Of a DNA stretch of 64,000 nt, positions 50,626 to 59,998 are shown piece by piece. The notes beneath the pieces were generated by a model that was not told the DNA's origin, ran no database searches, and saw only the letters and a program-made list of their open reading frames with translations. This stretch comes from Planococcus sp. ISL-110 (GTDB taxonomy: Bacteria; Bacillota; Bacilli; Bacillales_A; Planococcaceae). The position numbers and the translations under genes are program-made. The stretch's first letter is position 1. Every line of letters starts with the position of its first letter. The stretch spans positions 23,023 to 87,022 of the forward strand of contig NZ_JAGGPX010000012.1 of assembly GCF_018613575.1 (NCBI RefSeq). Reading direction: 5' to 3'.

Positions 50626-51758
50626 TCGACCGCCTCCTTTGAACTATAAAGAATCACGTTTGGCACCCGGATATTCAAGGTGGTGCCTTCCATTTCTTTA
50701 ATATCCACCGAACCATTGACAAATTCCAGACGTTCGCGCATCCCTGCCAACCCGTTTCCTTGCAAGGAAGTGTTCCCTTCCGGAAATCCCTTGCCATCAT
50801 CCTGTACCTGCACAAGAATCTCTTCAGGATTTTGCTTGATTAAGACACTGCAACGTGCAGCACCACTATGTTTGACTACGTTCGTCACCGCCTCTTTCAG
50901 GCACATGCTCAAGACATTTTCCACCAAAAGCGGCGTATTGGTCAACTGCGGTGAACCATAGAACACAAAATCGATTTCAGCAGCTTTCAATATCTGCTGG
51001 ATTCGCAATAATTCTTCGTCCAGCTTAGTGCCGCGCATATTGGACACCAGCTCCCTCACTTCCTTTAAAGCAGTGCGGGCTGTCTGCCGAACATCGTTTA
51101 TTTCATTTAAAGCAGATTCTGGATTCCGGTAAATAAGCTTACCCGCCAAATCACTTTTCAAACCGATCAATGACAATTTCTGGCCTAATGTATCATGAAG
51201 ATCGCGTGCAATCCTTTCACGTTCTTCGATGATGATAAGTTGGGAAATCCGCTTATTGGCATCTTCAAGTTGTCCCTCCAACTTTTCCCGCTTGTTGCGG
51301 TTATAAGTATTGAAGGGCAAAAGAATTACTCCCAATATACTGAGTACAATAAACGGCAGCTGGGAAAGATACAGTTCACTGTGTTCAAAAAAGCCGAATA
51401 CCACAGCTGCAATCGTCGTTCCGATGTGAATGCCATAAATAATGAAAAAGCCGACTTTGTTGCGCAAATTCCCAATGAAAAAACCGACAAAAATTGAAAG
51501 ATAAACATAACCGAACAGCAGGATCATCCCGATATTGATAGCCATTTCAAAGCTCACCCAAACATAAACAAATCCGGTTCTCGAATTGAAAGAAAGGCGA
51601 TATGCAACGAAGAACAACAACAGCAGCAAAATGCCAAAAATAATTTCAGACAGCAAAGAAGAACGAAAAATAAAGAAGAAAGGCAAAATACAAAAGATAA
51701 CCCAAGCGTAAAGGCTTAACCATGGGTTTTTAGGGAATATTTGATACCAGCTTTGCAT
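50622..51758 (-). CDS. desK: Membrane thermosensor histidine kinase DesK
   Basis: A 378-residue HisKA_3 kinase with about five membrane helices in residues 12-150, a coiled-coil linker, and H-box ERERIARDLHDTLGQKL with His188, the same number as in Bacillus subtilis DesK. The ATPase motifs are CLKEAVTNVVKHSGA and VQDDGKGFP with GNGLAGMRERL. It autophosphorylates when cold thickens the membrane. It lies between des and desR. Confidence 0.95.
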   Translation of the reverse strand: MQSWYQIFPKNPWLSLYAWVIFCILPFFFIFRSSLLSEIIFGILLLLLFFVAYRLSFNSRTGFVYVWVSFEMAINIGMILLFGYVYLSIFVGFFIGNLRNKVGFFIIYGIHIGTTIAAVVFGFFEHSELYLSQLPFIVLSILGVILLPFNTYNRNKREKLEGQLEDANKRISQLIIIEERERIARDLHDTLGQKLSLIGLKSDLAGKLIYRNPESALNEINDVRQTARTALKEVRELVSNMRGTKLDEELLRIQQILKAAEIDFVFYGSPQLTNTPLLVENVLSMCLKEAVTNVVKHSGAARCSVLIKQNPEEILVQVQDDGKGFPEGNTSLQGNGLAGMRERLEFVNGSVDIKEMEGTTLNIRVPNVILYSSKEAVE

Positions 51759-51816
51759 AACGGTCTCCGCTTCCTTTCTATTAATGGTTTAATCATAGCA
51801 AAAAAATAGGCAAAAG

Positions 51817-51846
51817 AAAAAACCATTCCGCTAAGAATGGTTTTTT
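51817..51846 (-). terminator. Terminator between des and desK
   Basis: Arms AAAAAACCATTC / GAATGGTTTTTT with a 6-base loop. It should attenuate desKR relative to des. Confidence 0.9.
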
Positions 51847-51856
51847 GCTTGTCTTT

Positions 51857-52876
51857 TTACTGTTCAGCAGTTTTCGAATTGCTTAACAAGTGCTTGATAT
51901 CACCAAATGTAACGAATGTTTTATTCGGTGCATCGTACAATTTATAGCGCAATGATTTAAGGCTGGATTTGATGTTGATTGTTGTCGCCTGTTGAAGCGG
52001 CGGAGTAGACTCGTGCGCTTTTTCCAGGTTGTAGTTTGGAACACGCGGGCTCAAGTGATGCACGTGGTGGAAGCCGATATTGCCGGTTACCCATTGCAAT
52101 ACTTTTGGAAGTTGGTAATACGAGCTTCCTTCTACTGCCGCTTTTACATAATCCCATTCGTTTTCGTCTTCAAAATACGAATCTTCGAATGTGTGCTGGA
52201 CGTAGAACAACCAGATACCGAATGCTCCGGCAATAAACATCGTTGTTCCTTGAATAATCAGGAATGCCTGCCAGCCGATTGCCCAGATTAAGAGCGAATA
52301 GATGACAACAAGAGAGATATTGATCAAATACGTGTTGTTACGTTCTTTTTTACGTGCATCTTTACGATTGAAGCGGCTTGAAATCAAGACCAAGAACAAA
52401 GGACCAATTCCGAACATAACCAATGGATTGCGGTACATGCGGTATTTGAAACGTTCCCATTTCGAAGCTTCTACATATTCTTCGATTGTCATAATCCAGA
52501 TATCGCCGACTCCGCGCTTATCAAGATTCCCACTTGAAGCATGGTGAATCGAATGCTCGCGTTTCCACTTTTCGTAAGCGAAAAGGGTCATGATGCCTGT
52601 AATAGTACCAACAATTGCATTTGCTTTTTTGTTTTTGAAAAACGATCCGTGCGTGCAGTCATGGAAGATGATGAATGTACGGATAACGAATGCGGCTGCC
52701 ACTGCGGATAACGCAATAGTTAACCAGATTGAGACATCGAGTGCTTGATAAGCCAAGAACCATGCCAATATAAAAGGTGGAATTGTATTCACTAATTGTC
52801 TTACACTTGATTTGACATCCGCCTTTTCAAAAGGGGCGACATATTTGCGTAACTGCGCTGTTTTTTCTCTGCTCAT
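51857..52876 (-). CDS. des: Acyl-lipid fatty acid desaturase Des
   Basis: A 339-residue membrane di-iron desaturase that puts a double bond into phospholipid acyl chains at low temperature. The three His boxes are HDCTHGSFF (about residue 78), HSIHHASSG (about 114), and HHVHH (about 274). Four hydrophobic helices are present. AAGGAGG lies 11 bases before the ATG. It heads the des-desK-desR cluster, in the same order as in Bacillus subtilis. Confidence 0.95.
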   Translation of the reverse strand: MSREKTAQLRKYVAPFEKADVKSSVRQLVNTIPPFILAWFLAYQALDVSIWLTIALSAVAAAFVIRTFIIFHDCTHGSFFKNKKANAIVGTITGIMTLFAYEKWKREHSIHHASSGNLDKRGVGDIWIMTIEEYVEASKWERFKYRMYRNPLVMFGIGPLFLVLISSRFNRKDARKKERNNTYLINISLVVIYSLLIWAIGWQAFLIIQGTTMFIAGAFGIWLFYVQHTFEDSYFEDENEWDYVKAAVEGSSYYQLPKVLQWVTGNIGFHHVHHLSPRVPNYNLEKAHESTPPLQQATTINIKSSLKSLRYKLYDAPNKTFVTFGDIKHLLSNSKTAEQ

Positions 52877-52983
52877 GTCTTAGTCTTCCTCCTTGTGCGA
52901 ACTTTTTCAGTCCAAATAACTTATTAACCTAATCATAAAGGGAAAACTGTATGGCCATAAGACATAAACGTCTATATTTACAT

Positions 52984-52997
52984 ATGACAGTTGTCAT
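52984..52997. promoter_or_regulatory. Candidate DesR operator upstream of des
   Basis: ATGACAGTTGTCAT has perfect arms ATGACA / TGTCAT, about 110-120 bases before the des start. A possible minus-strand promoter (TAGACG-17-TACAGT) lies just downstream of it. This arrangement suits an activator site. Confidence 0.5.
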
Positions 52998-53083
52998 GTA
53001 TTTCAAAAAATCTACTTCTTTAAAATTACAAGTGATATGTGTATACTGTAAGTAATCAGAAAAATCAGAACGGAGTGAGGCGT

Positions 53084-53314
53084 ATGACCGGTCTTGTTGC
53101 CGTCATCATGATCTTTTCAATACCACTTGTAGCCATCATCAGCTCACACTTCCAGACGCAGTTAAAACTTAAGCACAAGATGATTGAGACTGAATTGGAA
53201 CTCGAAAAGCTGAAACACGATAATTTCATCATCGAAACAGAGAAAATGCGTCTCGAACTGGAAAAACTGAAATTGGAAGACGCTAAAAAAAATGAACATT
53301 TACTGCTGAAATAA
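53084..53314 (+). CDS. Small membrane-anchored coiled-coil protein
   Basis: A 76-residue protein I do not recognise. Residues 1-20 (MTGLVAVIMIFSIPLVAIIS) form one membrane helix. The rest is a charged helix with heptad-like Leu spacing (IETELELEKLKHD, METLRLELEKLKLED-like), so a membrane-tethered coiled coil is predicted. The start ATG 53084 follows GGAGTGAGG; the frame is open 15 codons further upstream. A -10 TATACT lies at 53042-53047, and a terminator follows. It resembles phage-shock-protein-B-like small proteins in layout only. Confidence 0.75.
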   Translation: MTGLVAVIMIFSIPLVAIISSHFQTQLKLKHKMIETELELEKLKHDNFIIETEKMRLELEKLKLEDAKKNEHLLLK

Positions 53315-53321
53315 GAACAGC

Positions 53322-53358
53322 AAAAGGCCCATCACTGGATTGCGTGATGGGTCTTTTT
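53322..53358 (+). terminator. Terminator of small coiled-coil gene
   Basis: Stem GGCCCATCAC / GTGATGGGTC followed by five T. Confidence 0.9.
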
Positions 53359-53374
53359 GGCGCTTCCGCTTTCC

Positions 53375-55081
53375 TTACGCAAATACGCTGTTTTCAATTT
53401 GTTTTAATTGATGGAAATAGGATTTTCTTTCCATCAGTTCTTTGTAGGATCCGCTTTCGACGATGCGGCCGTTTTCCATCACGATGATCTGATCCATTTT
53501 TTCGAGGCCTGCCAGATCATGGCTGATTAGGACGAACAGATTTTCTTTGCCTTGCTGGAAAAGTTCCTGGTAAATGGCTTGGCCTGTCAGGCTGTCGACT
53601 GAAGAAACCGGTTCATCGAGAAGCCAAAGCGATTTGCCTTTCAGGAGAGCCCGCGCGATTGCCAAACGCTGCTTTTGGCCTCCAGACAAATTCTGCCCTT
53701 TCTCTTCCATGGCCATCGATAGCGGAAATAGTTCCAGGTGAACTTTAGCCAATGCCTGTTCCATCTGTTCATCGCTTGCCGTTGGATCGGCAATCAATAA
53801 ATTGCTGCGTACCGTACCATAGAAGAAATGATTTTCCTGCAGCACTATGTTCATTTTCTGCCAGATGGCTTCCTGTCCGAAGTTTTCGGCCGGTTTCCCA
53901 CCAATTGACAATTGCCCCTGATCAAGAGGGAAGACATTCAGCAGCAATTGCATAAGCGTCGATTTGCCGGAACCGCTTGGCCCGACAATCGCAGTCTTCG
54001 TGCCCGGCTTTAAATGAATGGAAACATCATCAACTGCCAAGTTCTTTTCTCCCGGATAGCTGAAGGATGCTCCCGTAAGCTCTATATCAAGCGGACCGTC
54101 CGGAAGCTGTTCCGTTCCCCGCAGTGCGGACGGCTCTGCGACAATTTCTTCTAACCGCACAGCGGCTTTTCTACTTTCTTCAAAATATGCCGGGAATGCA
54201 GCCATTGGCGCCACATTTTCAAAGGCGGCAATGGAAATCATGACAAGCATAGCCAAATACAAGCCGTCCAGTTCACCCGCTGCCACAAAATACGCTCCAA
54301 CACCCAGTACAAAAAACGACACCAGCAATGCCACCAACGAATTGATGGACTGAGCCAGATTTTCCTCCAGCCCTTCTTTTCGCTGCCCTTCGTTATACCG
54401 GGCTGCATCAGTTGTCAGCTGCTGTTCTTTCGCGCTGAGCTGCTGGTGAATTTTCAGATCACGAAAACCATAAAGGAATTCAGTCGCTTCAATAGCCAAA
54501 CTTCCCCGCTTCGCTCTGACTTGTCCATCTGTCCGTCGTTTCCTAATGGAAAAAAGCGCTGGAACTGCAACGACCGTCAGCAGCATTCCGATGAACATGA
54601 CAGCAGCAATTCCCATGGAAAAGAATGAGCTGAAGAAAATGGTACTTAAAAAGACGATGCCCAATACAACCGGCGGGTAAAAAACACGCAGCAGAAAATT
54701 CTGCAGACTTTCTACGTCCCCAACGATTCGGGACAATAAGTCCCCACTTCTGTACTTGCCGAATATTCCAGGAGCCAGTGGAGCCAGACGCTCAAAGAAG
54801 GACATTCTCAAATGGCTGAGCATAGTGAATGTTGCCCGGTGAGAATACAAACGCTCCCCGTAACGGCTTAATGCCGAAGCAAAGCCGAATAATTTCAGGC
54901 AGGCTGCCATGACGACAAGTGTCGTCATTTGAGAAGTCAACGCGGCTTTGGAAATTAAATAACCGCTTGAACCCATCAAGGCGACTCCCGCTACGCCCGC
55001 TATAAATCCGAAGAAGATGGCAATGGAAACGTCCTTCTTCTCAATCAACATCAATTTCAAAACATGCTTTAACTCATTCAT
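53375..55081 (-). CDS. cydC: Thiol reductant ABC exporter subunit CydC
   Basis: A 568-residue half-transporter, partner of CydD, needed to assemble cytochrome bd by exporting cysteine or glutathione-like thiols or by heme handling. The opening MGSSGYLISKAAL is the CydC type, helices run to about residue 300, then Walker A GPSGSGKST, signature NLSGGQKQRLAIARAL, Walker B WLLDEPVSSVD. It overlaps the cydD stop by four bases. No cydAB genes are in the window. Confidence 0.92.
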   Translation of the reverse strand: MNELKHVLKLMLIEKKDVSIAIFFGFIAGVAGVALMGSSGYLISKAALTSQMTTLVVMAACLKLFGFASALSRYGERLYSHRATFTMLSHLRMSFFERLAPLAPGIFGKYRSGDLLSRIVGDVESLQNFLLRVFYPPVVLGIVFLSTIFFSSFFSMGIAAVMFIGMLLTVVAVPALFSIRKRRTDGQVRAKRGSLAIEATEFLYGFRDLKIHQQLSAKEQQLTTDAARYNEGQRKEGLEENLAQSINSLVALLVSFFVLGVGAYFVAAGELDGLYLAMLVMISIAAFENVAPMAAFPAYFEESRKAAVRLEEIVAEPSALRGTEQLPDGPLDIELTGASFSYPGEKNLAVDDVSIHLKPGTKTAIVGPSGSGKSTLMQLLLNVFPLDQGQLSIGGKPAENFGQEAIWQKMNIVLQENHFFYGTVRSNLLIADPTASDEQMEQALAKVHLELFPLSMAMEEKGQNLSGGQKQRLAIARALLKGKSLWLLDEPVSSVDSLTGQAIYQELFQQGKENLFVLISHDLAGLEKMDQIIVMENGRIVESGSYKELMERKSYFHQLKQIENSVFA

Positions 55082-56802
55082 CGCACGCCACCTCCCTGCT
55101 GTGCAGAAAGCATCTCTTTATAAGGGCCATAATTTTGCAGCAGTTCATCATGGCTCCCCGCGGCTTCAAGCCTGCCATTTTCCAGGAAGAAAATCAGGTC
55201 CGCCCGCTTGATGGTATGCAGTCGGTGAGCAACCGTGATGACTGTTGATGTTTTTTGCAGCTCATGAAGCGAGTCCTGCAGGATCTGTTCCGTTCGCAGA
55301 TCAAGGCCAGTCGTCGGCTCATCAAATAAAATCAGTGAGGGTCGTTTCAAAAAGGCGCGAGCCAGCGCAATCCGTTGTTTCTCTCCGCCAGATAATCCAC
55401 GGCCTGCTTCGCCGATTGGTGTCTCAAAGCCCTGTTCAAGCGTTAAGACCCATTCTGCGATTCCCGCCTTTTCAGCGGCTGCCAGCACTTCCGCATCACT
55501 GACTGGCCGATTGGCACCAATTACCATATTTTCACGAATGGTGCCGGCAAAAAGGTAGGGGGTTTGCGATATATAGCTCATTTGGTCAAACCAGGACTTC
55601 TCGCTGATGGTCTCCCGCGGAACTCCGTTGACCATTAGATCGCCCTCGGTTTGCGGAAGAAGCCCCGCCAGCAGATGCATAAATGTCGTTTTCCCAGAAC
55701 CGCTTTTGCCGACAATCGCCACTTGGCTGTAAGGCGGAATTTCTCCATTGAGTGGAGCCAGCGAAAATCCTTCTCCATATTGAAATGATAAACTTTCCAA
55801 GGAAAGGTGAGGCGGCTCGGATGCAATGGTTTCCTTGCCCCATGCCAGTGGTGAATGATTTTTCTCAAGCTCGGCCCCCAATTGATTGGCTGCCGATACG
55901 CTGCCGCGTGCTGTGTGGAAGGCACTCCCAAAATCCTTCAACAAATTAAAGAAATCCGGCACTAAAATCAGGATGAAAAACGCTGTAAAAAAGCTGATGC
56001 TGTCAAACACAACCAGACGCAGCCCGATTTCCAGCGCAACAATACCGATGCTCAGCATGGAAATGTATTCCAGCATCAAAGAAGATAAAAATGCGGATTT
56101 CAGCACTTCCATCGTGGAATCCCGGAAGTTTAAACTACTTTTACGGATGGCTTGCTGCTGCTTTTCAGCCTGACCGAATAGTTTGAGCGTCGACAACCCT
56201 TGCAGGATATCCAGGAAAGTACCGGAAAATCGGCTGAGCTGCTCCATTTTTTCATCCGCTTTTTTCTTCGTTCCTTTTCCGACCATTGCCATGAAAACCG
56301 GGATGAATGGTGCCGTGATGAGAATGATGACACCGGTTGTCCAGTTTTGAGTGAAAATAACACCCAATAACAGCAGCGGAATAATATAGGTTTGCATCAT
56401 TTGTGGAATGTATTTACTGTAAAAGCCATCTACTTCATCTACTGCATCCATGAGCAGGCTGACTTTTTGGCCGGATTGGCCTTGAGCCGCAGAAAGCATT
56501 GGATTTTCCGCAAACGACTTTATTAAGGTAGTTCTAAACTCGCTCTTTACATCAGCAGCGAGGTTGACACCCGCCCTGCCAATTGCATAACCGGCTCCTA
56601 CGCGCAGCAGGATTGCCGCGAACAAGCCGCCAAACAATGGCAGTAAACTTTCGAACGCCGCATCCTGAAGAAAAACACGATCGGCAATGAACACGAAAAA
56701 TAAGGCTTGGCCGATGGTGGCGCTTCCCTTTACGAGCGATGCCGCTGCCAGGAAGGCCATTGTGTTTTTCCGTTGGAATGCCAGCTGTTTTAAATCGTTC
56801 AT
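55078..56802 (-). CDS. cydD: Thiol reductant ABC exporter subunit CydD
   Basis: A 574-residue half-transporter, first in the pair. Helices span about residues 15-300. The ATPase shows Walker A GKSGSGKTT, signature GLSGGEKQRIALARAF, Walker B LILFDEPTTGLD and VAHRLHTIKRAD. AAGGGGAG precedes the ATG. It forms a heterodimer with CydC. Confidence 0.92.
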   Translation of the reverse strand: MNDLKQLAFQRKNTMAFLAAASLVKGSATIGQALFFVFIADRVFLQDAAFESLLPLFGGLFAAILLRVGAGYAIGRAGVNLAADVKSEFRTTLIKSFAENPMLSAAQGQSGQKVSLLMDAVDEVDGFYSKYIPQMMQTYIIPLLLLGVIFTQNWTTGVIILITAPFIPVFMAMVGKGTKKKADEKMEQLSRFSGTFLDILQGLSTLKLFGQAEKQQQAIRKSSLNFRDSTMEVLKSAFLSSLMLEYISMLSIGIVALEIGLRLVVFDSISFFTAFFILILVPDFFNLLKDFGSAFHTARGSVSAANQLGAELEKNHSPLAWGKETIASEPPHLSLESLSFQYGEGFSLAPLNGEIPPYSQVAIVGKSGSGKTTFMHLLAGLLPQTEGDLMVNGVPRETISEKSWFDQMSYISQTPYLFAGTIRENMVIGANRPVSDAEVLAAAEKAGIAEWVLTLEQGFETPIGEAGRGLSGGEKQRIALARAFLKRPSLILFDEPTTGLDLRTEQILQDSLHELQKTSTVITVAHRLHTIKRADLIFFLENGRLEAAGSHDELLQNYGPYKEMLSAQQGGGVR

Positions 56803-56941
56803 GCCATTCTCCCCTTCGCTTTACTTCCTTTCATTATAAAGCATACAATGCTGAAACCCCCGTCAGGCACCCGTGCCAACTGCATTTATCCACAGCTTTG
56901 TTACAATCACGTTCACAAATTCCAGTGTTTTTCTATACGTA

Positions 56942-56975
56942 TAAAAAACCCTGCAGGCAACATCCCTGCAGGGTC
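56942..56975 (-). terminator. Terminator of 56-residue gene
   Basis: Arms ACCCTGCAGG / CCTGCAGGGT followed by six T on the minus strand. Confidence 0.88.
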
Positions 56976-56982
56976 GAAATCG

Positions 56983-57153
56983 TTAACTTTCAATTTTCTC
57001 TTCGTAAGCACCTGGTGAAGAAATGGCCATTTTTAAGCAAGCCATATCTTCTAGTATTCTCAGTTTCAAGGATTGATCAACACATTTTCGGTATTCTTCC
57101 ATTAGCTTAATCAGTTCGTATTCGAAAATGGCCAACTCTTCTTCTGTGATCAC
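56983..57153 (-). CDS. Small protein of 56 residues, unknown function
   Basis: A short frame from GTG 57153 (after GAGGGTGTTTGCA) to TAA at 56983, ending just before a strong terminator. It begins MITEEELAIFEYELIK and ends GAYEEKIES. It looks helical and acidic, with two Cys (about positions 24 and 39). The combination of ribosome site, complete frame and terminator makes it a likely real gene. I do not recognise the family. An in-frame GTG three codons earlier is possible. The remaining 56803-56941 and 57154-57264 hold nothing else that I can support. Confidence 0.65.
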   Translation of the reverse strand: MITEEELAIFEYELIKLMEEYRKCVDQSLKLRILEDMACLKMAISSPGAYEEKIES

Positions 57154-57264
57154 TGCAAACACCCTCTTAGGTAAGCCGTTTTATACACCGTGCTTTATTA
57201 CCTACTTTCGTAAGCCTATTATACCAAAATATTTATTTTTTTGCCATTAAAATAGATTTTTATT

Positions 57265-57996
57265 TTACAAAAGTAACAATAAAATGGAATATGAAGTTAA
57301 TCCAGTACAAAAGGCCAATAAACTGCTTTCCCTTTCTTCAGGCAGTTCTTCTTTTAGGACGTTCAGAATGACCCCTCCTGCGAGGAAGGCCGTCAGCACG
57401 GAAATGATCCATTCATGGACATCAACAAAAGCTCCGATTCCCCAACCAATCAGGATGGCAGCGGCGAGCAGCCATCTGCCGTATCGATCGTAGTCCTCCC
57501 GATGCGTGGCCCGCAACCCCTTATCATTGGTCATAAAATGGACACCCATCGCGATAAAAAACAAGGACATCCCCCATGCATCTTCATACTCTTCCCTGAC
57601 AAGCAAGTAACCGATGACTGCGTTGTAAAGGGCGAAGGAAATGATATGAACCCAGAAAACACCGGATGAAGCTTTCGATTGTGCTTTATGCTTGTTTTTT
57701 CTTTTCGAAGTTTTAACCGAGTGTTCCAAAGCATAAAAAATGACCAGGCCAGCCATCGCCACTAAGTATATATGGTTTTCCAAAAACTTCAGACTGCTAT
57801 TCTCAAGCTCTCCCCGCAATTCATCCTGGAAGATTCCCAATTCCGGCAATAAATGCAAAAAGACATAAGCAACCGATATACCACCGGCAATGGAAAGAAA
57901 TCGGCTGCGCGGCAAAACCTTCAGCAGCTTCAAGCGTTTTGAAAAAAGATGAAGCAATACAAATCCAATGGCAAAAATGAAGCTTAGACTAAGCAT
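57265..57996 (-). CDS. ZIP-like multi-pass membrane protein
   Basis: A 243-residue protein with seven to eight hydrophobic segments. SIAGGISVAYVFLHLLPELG near residue 36 and GGVILNVLKEELPEE near residue 218 resemble ZIP metal permeases, and a central HISFALYNAVIGY sits where ZIP helix 4 would be. However, the canonical HNFPEG is missing, so metal transport is uncertain. The loop after residue 95 is strongly basic (KTSKRKNKHKAQSK). AAAGGAGGAAGG precedes the ATG. It is a single gene. Confidence 0.72.
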   Translation of the reverse strand: MLSLSFIFAIGFVLLHLFSKRLKLLKVLPRSRFLSIAGGISVAYVFLHLLPELGIFQDELRGELENSSLKFLENHIYLVAMAGLVIFYALEHSVKTSKRKNKHKAQSKASSGVFWVHIISFALYNAVIGYLLVREEYEDAWGMSLFFIAMGVHFMTNDKGLRATHREDYDRYGRWLLAAAILIGWGIGAFVDVHEWIISVLTAFLAGGVILNVLKEELPEERESSLLAFCTGLTSYSILLLLL

Positions 57997-58150
57997 CCGC
58001 CGCCTTCCTCCTTTATACGTGAATAGTGCAGAATAGGATGATACGGATACCCTACATTCGAGATAACACTCTTTTTATTTATCTCCCCGTAGTTGCACAT
58101 ATATAAACAAACTGGATATTAGCGAAGCTTTTTCCTATAAAACAGCAAAT

Positions 58151-58178
58151 AAAAAAAGCGTCCCGGAAGACGCTTTTA
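58151..58178 (-). terminator. Terminator of acyl-CoA synthetase gene
   Basis: Stem AAAAGCGTC / GACGCTTTT with loop TTCCGG, followed by a T run on the minus strand. Confidence 0.88.
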
Positions 58179-58198
58179 CCTTATGCCCTTTCAATCTT

Positions 58199-59842
58199 TT
58201 AGACTTCCGCTTGCCGGCTGTGCTCAACGGATAATTCGCGCAGCTTAAATTTCTGTATTTTCCCTGAGGCTGTCATCGGGTATTCCTTGGTGAACTCGAT
58301 GTAGCGCGGAATTTTATGGCGGGAAATTTTTCCAGTGAAATAAGTCTTCAACTCTTCTGCACTGAGAACTTCGCCTTCTTTCAGGATAATCCAGGCCATC
58401 AGCTCTTCACCGTATTTCGGATCCGGTACACCCACCACCTGAACATCCTGGATGGAAGAATGCTGGTAAAGAAACTCTTCGATTTCACGTGGATAAATGT
58501 TTTCACCTCCACGAATCACCATGTCTTTGATGCGGCCAGTGATGGCAATATACCCATCTTCGTCTTCAACTGCGATATCCCCTGTATGAAGCCAGCCTCT
58601 CGGGTCAATGGCAACTTTTGTGGCTTCTTCGTTCTTGTAATAGCCCTTCATCACATGATAACCTCTCGTGCAAAGTTCTCCGGGAACCCCTGCCGCGACT
58701 TTTTCTCCTGTCACCGGGTCGATGATTTTCACTTCCACTCCGGCATGCGGCTTACCAACTGTCGATACCCGTTTTTCAATATTATCATCGGCCCGCGTCT
58801 GCGTGATGACCGGTGATGATTCTGTCTGTCCGTAAGCGATGGTGATTTCCGAAGCTCCCATATCATGGATAACTTTCTTCATCACTTCAATTGGGCAAGG
58901 CGATCCCGCCATAATCCCCGTGCGAAGCGAAGAAGTATCAAAAGATGAAAATTCCGGATGGTTCAATTCCGCGATGAACATGGTTGGCACTCCATGAAGT
59001 CCGGTGCATTTTTCATCCTGCACCATCTGCAGCACAAGTTTCGGCTCGAATTGTTCGGCGATGACCATGGTCGTGGAGTGCGTCACTGCCGCCATCGTTC
59101 CGAGGACGCAACCAAAGCAATGGAAAAAAGGCACTGGAATGCACAGACGATCCCTTTCCGTCAGGTTCATCGTGTCGCCGATCAGCTTGCCATTATTGAC
59201 AACATTCAAGTGCGTCAGCATGACACCTTTCGGAAATCCGGTAGTGCCAGACGTATACTGGATATTAATAACATCATCAGGGTCCATCGAATGGAAACGT
59301 TCCTCAAACTCAATGTCGCTGACCCCTTCAGCAAAAGCTTCGAATTCATTCCACGAATAGATTCCCGGATAACTATTGTCGCTCATAACAATCACCCGTT
59401 TAAAATGGGGCAGGTTTGCGCATGTAATCTGTCCTTTATCAGCTGTCGCCAACTCCGGGCAAACCGTTTCCAGAATTTCTATATAACTGGCCCCTTTAAA
59501 TTCTTCCCCTAATATCAAAGTTGTCGCGTCCGACTGCTCCAATAAATACTCAAGTTCACTCGACTGATAGCTGGTATTGACCGTCACCAGTACGCCACCC
59601 ATTTTGCCGGTGGCGAATTGGCTCAGCAGCCATTCACGCTTATTGTCTGACCAAATGGCCACATGCTCCCCTTTTTCTATGCCGATGCCGATAAACGCCT
59701 TTGCCAGGTAATCCGTTTCTTCATCAAATTCCTTATAGGTTTTCCGGATTCCATGCTCCGGATAGACGTAAGCCTCAGTCTCCGGATTACGTGCAGCCTG
59801 TTCTTTCACGACTTGGCCGACAGTTTTCTGCAAAATAACCAT
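58199..59842 (-). CDS. Acyl-CoA synthetase, AMP-binding (YngI-like)
   Basis: A 547-residue ANL enzyme activating medium or branched fatty acids or acetoacetate-like acids. The motifs are YTSGTTGFPKGVMLTH (about residue 197), YGQTESSPVITQT, WLHTGDIAVEDEDGY, GRIKDMVIRGGENIYPREIE, and the catalytic Lys in TASGKIQK. The start at 59842 follows AGGGGGATGGAGA. It is a single gene with a perfect cre site 17 bases upstream, so it should be repressed when glucose is present. Confidence 0.92.
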   Translation of the reverse strand: MVILQKTVGQVVKEQAARNPETEAYVYPEHGIRKTYKEFDEETDYLAKAFIGIGIEKGEHVAIWSDNKREWLLSQFATGKMGGVLVTVNTSYQSSELEYLLEQSDATTLILGEEFKGASYIEILETVCPELATADKGQITCANLPHFKRVIVMSDNSYPGIYSWNEFEAFAEGVSDIEFEERFHSMDPDDVINIQYTSGTTGFPKGVMLTHLNVVNNGKLIGDTMNLTERDRLCIPVPFFHCFGCVLGTMAAVTHSTTMVIAEQFEPKLVLQMVQDEKCTGLHGVPTMFIAELNHPEFSSFDTSSLRTGIMAGSPCPIEVMKKVIHDMGASEITIAYGQTESSPVITQTRADDNIEKRVSTVGKPHAGVEVKIIDPVTGEKVAAGVPGELCTRGYHVMKGYYKNEEATKVAIDPRGWLHTGDIAVEDEDGYIAITGRIKDMVIRGGENIYPREIEEFLYQHSSIQDVQVVGVPDPKYGEELMAWIILKEGEVLSAEELKTYFTGKISRHKIPRYIEFTKEYPMTASGKIQKFKLRELSVEHSRQAEV

Positions 59843-59858
59843 TCTCCATCCCCCTAGT

Positions 59859-59872
59859 TGAAAACGTTTTCA
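59859..59872. promoter_or_regulatory. CcpA cre site of acyl-CoA synthetase gene
   Basis: TGAAAACGTTTTCA is a perfect palindrome and matches cre at every position. It lies 17 bases before the start, probably as a roadblock or over the promoter. Confidence 0.8.
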
Positions 59873-59998
59873 GTCCACTATATGTTATCACAAAATTCCA
59901 AATTAATGGAACCGCTGTATTTGAAAAACGGTCAGCTCGCTCTTATCGTGCACAGCGTGATAAACTAAAACTATTACACGCAACGGAAGGGATCGACC

